A DNA stretch of 64,000 nucleotides from Candidatus Poribacteria bacterium (GCA_028824685.1 JAPPCZ010000034.1:124001-188000), one strand, 5' to 3'; shown: positions 8,109-15,981, numbered from the stretch's first letter. The notes: generated from the letters alone by a model not told the origin. Program-made: numbers and translations.

Positions 8109-8896
8109 AGATAGGCGTTACCCAAATAATTCTCGGTAATATGTCACTTGATGATACCCTCTCGCTCTGCCAAGATGCTGGCTACGATGCGGTTGAACTT
8201 ACCTTTGGTGAAGGTAAGGATACAGACATCAATATGAGCGACACCGAACTCAAAGGGATTGCTGCGAAGTGTGAAGCCGCTGGTATTGAGATTGCCAGTA
8301 TAACCGCAGGATACGCGAATCGGGGTAACCTTCTTAGCCCTGATGCAGAACAACGCGAGAACGGCACGAAATCGCTTGCGCGTGGGTTAGAAGTTGCAGG
8401 AGCACTTGGGGTTGGTGGTATTTTACTTCACCCCGGTCAACTCTCCGTTGAAGGCACTTACCAACAGGTGTGGGATAATCTTGTCGGAATTCTAAAAGAC
8501 CTTGCACCTTCCGCTGAAACGCACAAAGTTGCCATCGGTCTGGAAAACGTGTGGAACAAATTCCTGCTCAGTCCGAAGGAGATGCGCGAGATTGTAGACG
8601 AAGTGGATAGTAATTGGGTCGGAACTTATCTTGATACTGCAAACATGATGGCGTATGGTTACCCTGAACATTGGATCCGTGAACTTGGGCAGCGGATCAA
8701 GCGTGTACACTTCAAGGATTTCTCGCGTGGTCAACACCGTTTTACGAACCTGTTAGATGGTGATACAGATTGGGCAGCGGTTATGGAAGCGTTCCGCGCT
8801 GTCGGTTATGATGGGTACGTTGTTCACGAAGTTGGGGGAGATAGGGACGCACAGATTGATCTTGCACAACGGATGCGTAAGATTGTTGCAATGTAG
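8105..8896 (+). CDS. Sugar phosphate isomerase/epimerase family TIM-barrel protein
   Basis: A 263-residue (beta/alpha)8 protein of the xylose-isomerase-like/AP-endonuclease-2 superfamily. Metal-binding acidic and His residues typical of the fold are visible: the first strand MKIGVTQI, VELTFGEG, LHPGQ, GLENVWN, YLDTANMM, VHFKDFSRG and YVVHEVGG near the C-terminus. The family includes L-ribulose-5-phosphate 3-epimerases and inosose isomerases; the exact substrate cannot be assigned. It overlaps the preceding zinc-ribbon gene by four bases and has RBS AAGGAG. It converges on tRNA-Leu. Confidence 0.85.
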   Translation: MKIGVTQIILGNMSLDDTLSLCQDAGYDAVELTFGEGKDTDINMSDTELKGIAAKCEAAGIEIASITAGYANRGNLLSPDAEQRENGTKSLARGLEVAGALGVGGILLHPGQLSVEGTYQQVWDNLVGILKDLAPSAETHKVAIGLENVWNKFLLSPKEMREIVDEVDSNWVGTYLDTANMMAYGYPEHWIRELGQRIKRVHFKDFSRGQHRFTNLLDGDTDWAAVMEAFRAVGYDGYVVHEVGGDRDAQIDLAQRMRKIVAM

Positions 8897-8900
8897 ATGC

Positions 8901-8937
8901 TAAAAACAGAGGCGATGGCTTACTGAAACCATCGCCT
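8901..8937 (-). terminator. Rho-independent terminator of tRNA-Leu
   Basis: On the minus strand, three bases after the tRNA 3' end, the stem AGGCGATGG/CCATCGCCT (9 bp, 10-base loop) is followed by CTGTTTTTA. The T-run exists only on the minus strand, so it terminates the tRNA rather than the convergent isomerase gene. Confidence 0.85.
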
Positions 8938-8939
8938 TA

Positions 8940-9024
8940 TGCCGGAGGTCGGACTCGAACCGACATGGACCCAGGGCCCGCTGGATTTTGAATCCAGTGC
9001 GTCTACCAGTTTCACCACTCCGGC
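8940..9024 (-). tRNA. tRNA-Leu (anticodon CAA)
   Basis: On the minus strand the 85 bases fold as a class II tRNA. The acceptor is GCCGGAG/CTCCGGC with discriminator A. The D-arm contains GGTAGACGCA, the anticodon stem-loop is CTGGA-TTCAAAA-TCCAG giving anticodon CAA, a long variable arm follows, and the T-arm is GGTTCGAGTCC. The 3' CCA is not encoded. It decodes UUG, the codon used as a start by several genes here. Confidence 0.95.
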
Positions 9025-9033
9025 AGAAAGAAA

Positions 9034-9094
9034 TCGAGGTTAGAAACCCCTTCTACAAAGAAAACAATCGGGGTTGAAACGCCTCCTATAAGAG
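9034..9094 (+). repeat. Two family-B palindromic repeats
   Basis: 9034-9060 and 9067-9094 both follow the pattern ATCG, G-rich half-stem, TTAGAA/TTGAA loop, C-rich half-stem, (T/C)TCCTA(C/T)AA. They differ in stem sequence, but the flank CTCCTA.AAG is conserved. They lie just upstream of tRNA-Leu and of MITE copy 2. Confidence 0.75.
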
Positions 9095-9107
9095 TTTGTT
9101 TAAATAA

Positions 9108-9313
9108 CGAGTTGTGCTAAATAACTTTTAGTAACCAATTGTTTCACATAAATAAAGGTTTGCCCGAATATCATTCATTAGTTGAGGCACTCTTTAGTCC
9201 CGCTGAATGCCATAAAGGCATTCATAGCGTTGATTTGGTAGGGACGATATGTTATAGCACGAAACCAAAATCCCTGAAAACAACAAAAACAATTAGTTAA
9301 CTGGCACAAGTCG
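9108..9313. mobile_element. 206-bp MITE copy 2 with a nested palindrome insertion
   Basis: It has the same terminal inverted repeats as 5781-6002 (CGAGTTGTGCTAAATAA ... TTAACTGGCACAAGTCG), and the flanks repeat TTAAATA (9100-9106 and 9315-9321). Inside, a family-A palindrome (TTTAGTCCCG 9193-9202 plus TAGGGACGATATGTTATAG 9239-9257) is split exactly in its loop by 36 bp of a family-C palindrome (9203-9238). No ORF. Three layers of insertion are therefore readable at one site. Confidence 0.8.
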
Positions 9314-9369
9314 TTTAAATACGCTCTTTTCTTAAATATAACACATTTAGGGAGAAAAGTCAAAAAATT

Positions 9370-10221
9370 ATGGCGAACCAACGAAGAGGTCTTGCATCTG
9401 AAAGTATCTTTAAACAAGTTTTTAATGCCGTGAAAGCGTTCTTGTCACTATTGATTGAAAAAGAGACATGGCAAGCTTTGACGCGTTGGGTATTGTGGCG
9501 CGTTTTGCCGAAACGTCGTCGTATCCTTAAATTAGTGGGAGAACTAAAACCGTTGGCAGAAAATGCTGCCCCCGAAATGCATGCCTTGCGTGATGAAGTC
9601 TTTTCAAAAAGCTGTCTTGAACTACGTCAACCACAAGACGAACAAATACTATTGGAAATCCTCAACCATGTGGAACAACCGCTCGGATTAGAGCAGATTT
9701 TTTTTGCGGCACTATACCCGATTTTAGTCAATCGGGATTTGGAGGCAATTCCGATTCCAACTGAGACACCTCATCGACTTGAAGTGGAAATCGGTTATCT
9801 GGCACACAATGAGGATTATTTTTTCTGGGTATTCGAAATTGACAGTAACAGACGCATGTCCCTTAAAACGGCACTTGAGGTTAGAGAAGCACGACGTGAT
9901 GACAAACGTTATGTAATCTATACACTCGGTTGTGCGGGATTAGTAGAGACAGACTTCGCTGCGTATGCGGAGCAGTGGCTTCTTAATACCCAACGTTTAA
10001 CAATCGCTTTGCCGCTTCTGGCTACGGCGTATGCGGAACAGTGGATCCTTAACACACGGATATACTTTGCACACATTTTAAAAGATTTGAAAAAGCGGAA
10101 TTATAAAATTACAGCAGAGGCAATACCTGATTTTGAACGGGCGCGGTTGTCAATACTACGCCATCTCTCCCTGCTCCGGCTAAATAGACGTCAATTTCAG
10201 TCCGAACGCCGAAATCGGTGA
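9370..10221 (+). CDS. Hypothetical protein with internal 22-codon duplication
   Basis: 283 residues, no family recognised. Residues ~1-60 are basic and helical, and the middle (130-185) is mixed alpha/beta with EVEIGYLAHNEDYFFWVFEID. At 9961-9990 and 10027-10056 near-identical DNA encodes AYAEQWLLNT and AYAEQWILNT, 66 bases apart, a recent local duplication. The last ~38 codons overlap the convergent peptidase gene by 113 bases; the peptidase C-terminus is normal for its family, so the overlap is probably an extension of this gene after loss of its original stop. The ATG is weakly supported: the only purine-rich site (GGGAG) is ~17 bases upstream. Confidence 0.5.
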   Translation: MANQRRGLASESIFKQVFNAVKAFLSLLIEKETWQALTRWVLWRVLPKRRRILKLVGELKPLAENAAPEMHALRDEVFSKSCLELRQPQDEQILLEILNHVEQPLGLEQIFFAALYPILVNRDLEAIPIPTETPHRLEVEIGYLAHNEDYFFWVFEIDSNRRMSLKTALEVREARRDDKRYVIYTLGCAGLVETDFAAYAEQWLLNTQRLTIALPLLATAYAEQWILNTRIYFAHILKDLKKRNYKITAEAIPDFERARLSILRHLSLLRLNRRQFQSERRNR

Positions 10222-11290
10222 GATATATACCCGGTTCTATAGAGAAACAGATGCCCGGAATAAGTAACCTTGCATCTTGTGTTTCCAAATTATCCAAATT
10301 TACTCCGTTTCCATGGATAACAGTACCGATGTTGTGTCCAGTGCGGTGGATAAAGTATTCTCCATATCCCTTTTCAGTTATGTATCCGCGGACACAATCG
10401 TCAACAGCGTAGCCGGGAATCGGTTCGTTTGCTGCCCATTTTTCACGGATGAACGCCACAGCCCTATCCCGCGCTTCCTTCACAATTTCAAATATTTCAA
10501 CATACTTGTCAGGAACGGTTATCCCTGCGTAAGCCACCCACGTTGTATCAGCGAAAACAGCGTCTGGGTCCTTCTGCTTTGCCCATAAATCAATCAAGAT
10601 AAAGTCTCCCGCTTTAATCTGTTGTGTGTGAGTCTTGGTAGGCGCGTAATGTGGGTCGCCACTATTCGCATTGACAGCTACGATGGGTGGATGATCGGCT
10701 ACCAACTCCATTTGATCGAACTGGTTGAGAATCTGTTGCTGAACATCGTATTCAGTGATTGTGTTACCTGCCTTAAGTTGGTTGCCAATCCAAGAGAAGG
10801 CATAGTCTTTTGCTTGTAGGATTAAGTTTGCTGATTTTTGATGCCCTTCGTACTGTGCTTCGCTCAGACGTGCTTCAACATATTGCGCGAGTTCCGCTGA
10901 GGAATGCACCTCAATTCCAAAAGAGCGGATCCACTCCAACGTTCCAGCATCTACACGTGAAATGTAAGGGATTGATGCGTTAGGCGAATACTCCATCGCA
11001 ACCGATTTGACATCACTGAGCAAAAATTTCATCTCCTCGTTGAGTTCCTGCCATCCGGCGTAAAGCGAGACAGTTCCCGACACATCGGTGAAATTTGATG
11101 TTTCAATCCGATGAATTAGCCATTTGGGTTCGCCTTGCGCGGGAATAAGGCAAAACCAACGTCGAGTGATGTGCGCGTCAGTCAAACCTGCTACGTTTTG
11201 TGAAATTGGGTTGATGCCGCGAAAATCGTATAGAAGCCAAGCGTCAAGGTCTAATGTTGCTAAGGTGGTTTGTATTTCAGATATTTTCAT
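10109..11290 (-). CDS. M24-family metallopeptidase, Xaa-Pro aminopeptidase-like
   Basis: This enzyme cleaves N-terminal residues preceding proline (family function), in the cytoplasm. 393 residues: an N-terminal creatinase-like domain (1-~140) and a C-terminal pita-bread fold. All five metal ligands are readable: D234 (LIDLWA), D248 (VFADTTW), H319 (HRTGHNIG), E352 (SIEPGIY) and E365 (RTEIDVY). The sequence around H319 is a close match to family consensus. Its start ATATTTTC reads cleanly as ATG with a weak RBS. It stands alone on the minus strand. Confidence 0.9.
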   Translation of the reverse strand: MKISEIQTTLATLDLDAWLLYDFRGINPISQNVAGLTDAHITRRWFCLIPAQGEPKWLIHRIETSNFTDVSGTVSLYAGWQELNEEMKFLLSDVKSVAMEYSPNASIPYISRVDAGTLEWIRSFGIEVHSSAELAQYVEARLSEAQYEGHQKSANLILQAKDYAFSWIGNQLKAGNTITEYDVQQQILNQFDQMELVADHPPIVAVNANSGDPHYAPTKTHTQQIKAGDFILIDLWAKQKDPDAVFADTTWVAYAGITVPDKYVEIFEIVKEARDRAVAFIREKWAANEPIPGYAVDDCVRGYITEKGYGEYFIHRTGHNIGTVIHGNGVNLDNLETQDARLLIPGICFSIEPGIYLTDFGVRTEIDVYLAGAGRDGVVLTTAPVQNQVLPLL

Positions 11291-11437
11291 ATATATGCGA
11301 AATTTTCTGGATATGTTTTTTAAAGCACTACAAAAACTATATTAGCAGAAAAAAAGAATGTTGTCAAATGGGATTTAAAACCTCTCCTTGTGAATCTGTT
11401 CGTAGAAATTGAACGATACTGTACACCTTCAAAAACA

Positions 11438-11466
11438 TTGACACTTAGGTAAAAACGGAGTATACT
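11438..11466 (+). promoter_or_regulatory. Sigma-70 promoter of the small membrane protein gene
   Basis: TTGACA at 11438-11443, a 17-bp spacer, then TATACT at 11461-11466, 30 bases before the ATG at 11496. It matches consensus except one base in the -10. Confidence 0.8.
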
Positions 11467-11495
11467 AAAACTTAAAATGGCATGGAGGTCTGAAA

Positions 11496-11789
11496 ATGAA
11501 TTTAGATTTTAGTGGAATAGGTTTACCGGGCTTCTTTGGTATAAGTGTCTTTTGGATAGTTGCGTTTTGGGTTTTAACTATTATAGTCCATGTAACCTTT
11601 GCTGTTGCTGTATACCGAGACGCAAAACGCTTAGGAACACCGGTTTTTGTAGAATCTATAATATGGATGTTGGCAACTCTTATCGGAGGTGTAGTCACAG
11701 CAGCAATCTATTGGGCACTGCACCACTCAAGCCTAAATACATCTAATCGTAGTACGTCCACAGAAACAGATAAAGAGGCAATTTTGTAA
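11496..11789 (+). CDS. Small two-helix membrane protein, unknown function
   Basis: 97 residues with two hydrophobic helices (about 12-40 and 52-75) joined by a short basic loop AVYRDAKRLGTP, and a polar Ser/Thr tail. The loop YRDAKRLG is common in small PLDc_N/phospholipase-like and superinfection-exclusion-type membrane proteins, but I cannot assign a family. RBS GGAGGT precedes the ATG. It is monocistronic: it has its own promoter (11438) and terminator (11830). Confidence 0.7.
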   Translation: MNLDFSGIGLPGFFGISVFWIVAFWVLTIIVHVTFAVAVYRDAKRLGTPVFVESIIWMLATLIGGVVTAAIYWALHHSSLNTSNRSTSTETDKEAIL

Positions 11790-11829
11790 ATCGTCCGTAT
11801 TTTAATATGACAGTCCGATAAATAATAGA

Positions 11830-11862
11830 AACCCGTAACAGAAATATGTTACGGGTTCTTTG
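11830..11862. terminator. Bidirectional terminator
   Basis: Stem AACCCGTAACA/TGTTACGGGTT (11 bp, 6-base loop) followed by CTTTGTT on the plus strand and TCTATTATTT on the minus strand. It lies between the convergent small membrane protein and the ThuA-like protein genes and can serve both. Confidence 0.85.
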
Positions 11863-11887
11863 TTGCAAAGATTGTTTGTTTCATAAT

Positions 11888-12748
11888 CTATTTTAATACA
11901 GACTTTAGATTTCCCCACGTTGTCGTCAATTTCCCTTCAGGTTCAACAGCGAGAAATGCAGAATTTTCAGCAAGGTAATTCAGTACGTTGGCTGTGAGTT
12001 TTCTGAGATTATCTCCTTCTTCCGACTTGTTATCCGTGTAAACGCCGTTATGATGTCCAAGCGTTATGATTTTTCCGTCTTCCACATCATATTCAACAAA
12101 GGGACGTTCCCCACCACCAGCACCACCGCCGCGTGTCTTCGTGCCAAGTATCAGGTCTCCGGGTGGTTCAGCCTTAAAACTGATGAAATCTGCAGTGAAA
12201 CCTGCCTGTGCCATGCTGGTAAGAAAAATAGGTCCGTTGGTATCAAATCCTTTGAAGACTGGATGGTCTTTGGCATCAGCCGTTGGCTTAATACCAATTT
12301 CAGGCGGACCTTTACCGAGCGGTTGAAAGACACGCGGATTACCACCATCTTCAACACCAATGTCTACAACGTATCGGAGGCCAAGCGCGGAGAGAAATAT
12401 ACCACCGCCAGATTCTACATAGTCAAGAATCGCCTTTTTGGTTGCGTCTGCAAGCAACGGTTCCGGCAACGTATTCGTTTCTGTATAGAAGAGCCACAAC
12501 ACCGCGAATTGGTCTAATTTTATTGCCGTGCCGCCCTTATTCTTAAAAGCACCATTGTTGTCCGCTGTGAGTATTGTTGCATGAAAATTGTCGTCTGCCC
12601 ATTGGTAAGCAGCTTCCTCAACTTCTCCAAGTTCGTTACTTCCTGCCAACAACCCAACGGTTACATCCACCGAATATGCTGGCAAAACCATAATTACTGA
12701 AAAAAGCAAGACTATGAACAAGCAACGAAATGTTATAGAATTTGCCAT
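11888..12748 (-). CDS. Secreted ThuA-like/glutamine-amidotransferase-fold protein with WGxxK tail
   Basis: 286 residues. The ATG at 12748 is chosen because AAGGAG lies 9 bases upstream; an ATG three codons earlier touches the RBS. Signal peptide 1-27 ends AYS. The body resembles class-I glutamine-amidotransferase-like (ThuA) folds: VGLLAGS, LDQFAVLWLFY, AILDYVESGGGIFLSA, HPVFKGFD, GKIITLGHH, LTANVLNYLAENSA. No catalytic Cys is evident, so enzymatic activity is doubtful. The C-terminus VEPEGKLTTTWGNLKS is nearly the same as that of the two LamG proteins next door, although the folds differ. Confidence 0.65.
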   Translation of the reverse strand: MANSITFRCLFIVLLFSVIMVLPAYSVDVTVGLLAGSNELGEVEEAAYQWADDNFHATILTADNNGAFKNKGGTAIKLDQFAVLWLFYTETNTLPEPLLADATKKAILDYVESGGGIFLSALGLRYVVDIGVEDGGNPRVFQPLGKGPPEIGIKPTADAKDHPVFKGFDTNGPIFLTSMAQAGFTADFISFKAEPPGDLILGTKTRGGGAGGGERPFVEYDVEDGKIITLGHHNGVYTDNKSEEGDNLRKLTANVLNYLAENSAFLAVEPEGKLTTTWGNLKSVLK

Positions 12749-12842
12749 TATTTCCATCTCCTTTTATTTCTTTTTTGCAATGATAACATGAATAGTTGAT
12801 GTTTGTCTATGTGAATATTGAATAGGCAATTTAACGTTTTTG

Positions 12843-12871
12843 TTGACAAGAAAAGCGATGTATGGTATTTT
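12843..12871 (+). promoter_or_regulatory. Probable promoter of the first LamG gene
   Basis: TTGACA at 12843-12848, 17 bp, then TATTTT at 12866-12871. It leaves a leader of about 130 bases before the ATG at 13008. Confidence 0.5.
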
Positions 12872-13007
12872 ATCTCAAATCTATTTCATATAAAGACATA
12901 TATTAATTATTAAAAAGATGTCTATAGGTTTATGGTTCAGCCCACTCTCATGTGTGTTGAAAACTAAGATATTCTATAATCACTATTTACAACATAGGAG
13001 GAATAAA

Positions 13008-13793
13008 ATGCGTTTTGATTTGATAAAAATGTTTCACGTCGGCATTGCTGTCTTCATAATGATGGGAGCAGGCGTGATGTTTGCCCAAGCCGATCTAAGC
13101 GATCCAACACTCTCTGTCTACTATAGTTTTGACGGAGAAGGTGAGACTGTAAAGGACGGTTCAACCAATGGGAACGACGGTAAGATTGTCGGAAATGTCA
13201 TGCGAGAAGATGGTGTTTTTGACGATGCAGTGGTCCTGGAAACCGACACGTGGGTAGACATGAATGGACCGGAATTTAAGAATGGACCGGTTGATGGGTT
13301 CACAATTGCGGCATGGGTTAACCATACAGGTTCTAACGATCCGCAAACACTGCTTGATGCGATCGGCACAGACCATGGAAGCGGTCTTTTCCACATGGAA
13401 ATCCGTCCTGCGGGCTTTAGATTTTTCCACCGAGACGGAACAAACACAAATGTTTTCAATATCAATCCTGGTCCCGTGATTGAAGCGAATAAATGGGTGC
13501 ATTTTGCTGGAACTTATGACAGCGAAAGCGGTGATGTGAAAACCTATATCAATGGTGAAGAAACCCACTCTGGTACTGGTTCCGGTAAATGTTCAGACAA
13601 TTGGGGTGTTACAGCGGGAATTGGTCACCATAAGAATGGACGCTGGTATAATGGGCTGATTGATGAATATTATATATTTAACCGTGCTTTGCCAGTGGAT
13701 GAAATTATGGATGTGATGAATGGCTCGCTGCTGGCGGTAGAACCGGCAGACAAACTCGCTACCACTTGGGGTAGTATTAAATCGCATCGTTAG
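13008..13793 (+). CDS. Secreted LamG/concanavalin-like domain protein, paralogue 1
   Basis: 261 residues. The ATG at 13008 follows TAGGAGGAATAAA and begins a signal peptide ending FAQA; the upstream in-frame ATG at 12918 would bury it and is rejected. One LamG/concanavalin-A-like jellyroll fills residues ~32-235: LSVYYSFDGEG, TVKDGSTNGNDG, FTIAAWVN, HFAGTYDSESG, KTYINGEE, GLIDEYYIFNRAL. Such domains bind carbohydrate or other ligands outside the cell. The C-terminus VEPADKLATTWGSIKS is shared with neighbours. It is about 70% identical to the next gene and the same length, a tandem duplicate. Confidence 0.85.
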   Translation: MRFDLIKMFHVGIAVFIMMGAGVMFAQADLSDPTLSVYYSFDGEGETVKDGSTNGNDGKIVGNVMREDGVFDDAVVLETDTWVDMNGPEFKNGPVDGFTIAAWVNHTGSNDPQTLLDAIGTDHGSGLFHMEIRPAGFRFFHRDGTNTNVFNINPGPVIEANKWVHFAGTYDSESGDVKTYINGEETHSGTGSGKCSDNWGVTAGIGHHKNGRWYNGLIDEYYIFNRALPVDEIMDVMNGSLLAVEPADKLATTWGSIKSHR

Positions 13794-13815
13794 GAGTAAT
13801 AACATCTTCTGTTTT

Positions 13816-13862
13816 GGCTTGAATTCAGCGTTTTTCTGGATTCAAGCCGTTTTCTATTTTTA
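13816..13862 (+). terminator. Terminator after LamG paralogue 1
   Basis: Stem GGCTTGAAT/ATTCAAGCC with a 15-base loop, then GTTTTCTATTTTT. The same stem-loop design follows paralogue 2, so it was duplicated with the gene. Confidence 0.8.
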
Positions 13863-13880
13863 ATATTTAGGAGGTTATAA

Positions 13881-14666
13881 ATGTATTATAAATTGATAAA
13901 ATGGTTTCACGTCTATTTTGTAATTTTGATAATTATGGGGGCGTGTATATTTTCAGTTCAAGCAGATCTTAAAGATCCGACGTTATCTGTTTACTATAGT
14001 TTTGACAAAGAAGATGATACCGTTAAAGATGGTTCAATTAATGGTAACGATGGAAAAGTCGTTGGAAATGCAAAATGGGAGAAAGGTGTTATCGGTAAAG
14101 CTATTGCTTTAGAAGCTAACGTCTGGGTTGATATGAATGGTCCGGAATTTGAGAACGGTCCAGTTGAAGGATTTACACTTGCTGTCTGGGTTAACCATAC
14201 CGGTTCCGTTGATCCGCAAACCTTGCTTGATGCGATTGGCACAGGTCACGGGAGCGGACTCTACCACATGGAAATTCGTCCTGGAGGTTTTAGGTTTTTT
14301 CATAGAAATAATGCCAATGCTGAAGTTTTCAATATCAATCCAGGTCCGGTGATTGAAGCAGATAAATGGGTTCATTTTGCAGGAACTTATGATAGCGATA
14401 GTGGCAATGCCAAAACTTATATTGATGGTGAAGAGACTCACAAAGCCAAAGGGAACGGAGAACTTTCGGATGACTGGGGTGTAACGGCAGGAATCGGCCA
14501 CCATAAAAATGGACGCTGGTTTGCTGGACTGCTGGATGAGTATTATCTGTTTGGTCGTGCTTTGTCAGCAGATGAAATTAAGCAGGTTATGGATGGTGAA
14601 TTCCTATCTGTGGAACCGGAAGACAAACTTGCGACAACTTGGGGCAGTATTAAATCACGTCTATAA
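13881..14666 (+). CDS. Secreted LamG/concanavalin-like domain protein, paralogue 2
   Basis: 261 residues, tandem duplicate of the preceding gene. Signal peptide 1-29 (SVQA), LamG jellyroll ~32-235 with nearly identical strands (WVDMNGPEFENGPVEGFTL, HGSGLYHMEIRPGGFRFF), and tail VEPEDKLATTWGSIKSRL. Divergence is concentrated in the signal peptide and surface loops. RBS AGGAGG precedes the ATG. The ligand is unknown. A terminator separates it from paralogue 1, so its transcription is either by read-through or from a promoter I cannot see in the 87-base gap. Confidence 0.85.
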   Translation: MYYKLIKWFHVYFVILIIMGACIFSVQADLKDPTLSVYYSFDKEDDTVKDGSINGNDGKVVGNAKWEKGVIGKAIALEANVWVDMNGPEFENGPVEGFTLAVWVNHTGSVDPQTLLDAIGTGHGSGLYHMEIRPGGFRFFHRNNANAEVFNINPGPVIEADKWVHFAGTYDSDSGNAKTYIDGEETHKAKGNGELSDDWGVTAGIGHHKNGRWFAGLLDEYYLFGRALSADEIKQVMDGEFLSVEPEDKLATTWGSIKSRL

Positions 14667-14689
14667 GTATAATTAGCATTTTGATTGTT

Positions 14690-14731
14690 GGCTTGAGTTT
14701 AGTTTTTTGCTGGATTCAAGCCTTTTTTCTT
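14690..14731 (+). terminator. Terminator after LamG paralogue 2
   Basis: GGCTTGA (14690-14696) pairs with TTCAAGCC (14715-14722) and is followed by TTTTTTCTT. It is homologous to the hairpin at 13816. Confidence 0.75.
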
Positions 14732-14783
14732 GGATGTTGGTGATCAGACTTGCAAAGTTCTCCTACAATAAAACATTAGGGCT

Positions 14784-15692
14784 TTACCAATTGGAATCGT
14801 AGTCCCAATCGAAGCGTTGTTTGCCGAAACGTGTGTCATCTATTTCGGTTTGGTGGCACACGAGACATCTGTGAAAATCAGCAACACCGTGCAGTTCATG
14901 TGCTGTTACGATTTCCGGTGTGTTATGTTCGTGACAGGTGATGCATGTGTAGCTGCGATATGGAGAATCGGCGTAGAGCGCGAGTTGGTCTGCCTTTTTC
15001 TTGACATTATAGATGCGGCGATTTTCTTTGTCATCAATTCTCCAAACGTTGCCCATTTCCTTGATAAAAACTTCTGCAGTTTGCGGCACCTTTACATCGT
15101 GCTGTAAGAACCACCAATGTATATCATCTGGAATAGTCTTGGACGTATCCAATTCTTGTTGTAGTGTTGTTGCATCAAGATGGAAGAGGAAAGGTTCGGA
15201 TGTGTGACATTTCGCACAAGGGACATCGTGAACATCGGTAAGAGGGAAGAAATCATCATGGTCCAGTTTAGCTTGCCCATGAAACACGATACTAATCAAC
15301 AGGATTGGCGCGAGAATGAGATGGCACTTTAGCAGCACCTGACGCACTTTCCGAGCAGTTAGGCTAACAGCAATTCCTGTGCCTAAATTTGACAATGCAA
15401 GTAGAAAAGTCAACCATGAATGCCAAGCAAGCGGTTGGAATGCGGAGTGAAACAACACAAGGGATAACCCCAAAGATGCCAGTCGCTGATGGTATTTTAG
15501 CCATACTTGCCGATTACCCCACCGAATCCAACGGCTGCGCAGGAGATAGAGACTTGCGATCAAGATAGCAATAGCACCGATGATGCTAATTGTGTGTCGC
15601 GCTTCACCAAAACTGCCTGCTTGCCAGATACAGAGAAGGGATATTATAGCAGCACCGATGATGCCGTGCCCAATTTGGATAAAGACTTTCAT
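14784..15692 (-). CDS. Membrane-anchored triheme cytochrome c
   Basis: 302 residues. The first ~140 form about five hydrophobic helices with histidines at or near membrane faces (H68, H82, H124, H138), like b-type cytochrome/ferric-reductase-type anchors. The C-terminal half is polar with three c-type heme sites: CAKCH (159-163), CITCH and CLVCH. Extra histidines (HELHG, HDVKVP) may be axial ligands. It is probably a periplasmic electron-transfer protein fed from the quinone pool through its membrane part; that is inferred from architecture. No partner redox enzyme adjoins. Start ATG at 15692 has no strong RBS. Confidence 0.75.
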   Translation of the reverse strand: MKVFIQIGHGIIGAAIISLLCIWQAGSFGEARHTISIIGAIAILIASLYLLRSRWIRWGNRQVWLKYHQRLASLGLSLVLFHSAFQPLAWHSWLTFLLALSNLGTGIAVSLTARKVRQVLLKCHLILAPILLISIVFHGQAKLDHDDFFPLTDVHDVPCAKCHTSEPFLFHLDATTLQQELDTSKTIPDDIHWWFLQHDVKVPQTAEVFIKEMGNVWRIDDKENRRIYNVKKKADQLALYADSPYRSYTCITCHEHNTPEIVTAHELHGVADFHRCLVCHQTEIDDTRFGKQRFDWDYDSNW

Positions 15693-15816
15693 GAAGTCAG
15701 TTTAGCACGCTCACGAGATAGGGGCAAGTGAAAGTTTTACATAAAGGCATAGCCATTCAGTTTTCAAGTTTTTCTAAACATATTGGAGATGGTCGCGACC
15801 AGGAGGTCGTAATCAA

Positions 15817-15890
15817 GAAATCAACGGTATGAATACCTTTTTGGTATTCCCCGGGTATGAATGCCATTTAGGCATTCCCCGCCTACAGAA
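15817..15890 (+). repeat. Tandem family-C palindromes
   Basis: AAATCAACG is followed by GTATGAATACC-tttt-GGTATTC-CCCG, then immediately by GTATGAATGCC-attta-GGCATTC-CCCGCCTACAG. Two palindromes of the same family with compensating stem changes (GAATACC/GGTATTC versus GAATGCC/GGCATTC) sit head to tail. Related copies lie at 9203, 58930, 59117 and 60516. Confidence 0.8.
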
Positions 15891-15981
15891 TGTAAGATGC
15901 CCAAGGAAATTGTATGGACAGCCTGAAATGGATATGTTATAATAATCAAAAGTGAAGGTTATGTCTAAAGGAGATGGAGAA

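Noticed and set aside
12050..12517. 155-codon frame antisense to the ThuA-like secreted gene
   Set aside because: The minus-strand protein has a signal peptide, RBS and conserved tail; the plus frame has none of these.
12918..13007. Longer N-terminus for LamG paralogue 1
   Set aside because: The strong RBS and signal peptide begin at 13008, and paralogue 2 has the same length from its own ATG.
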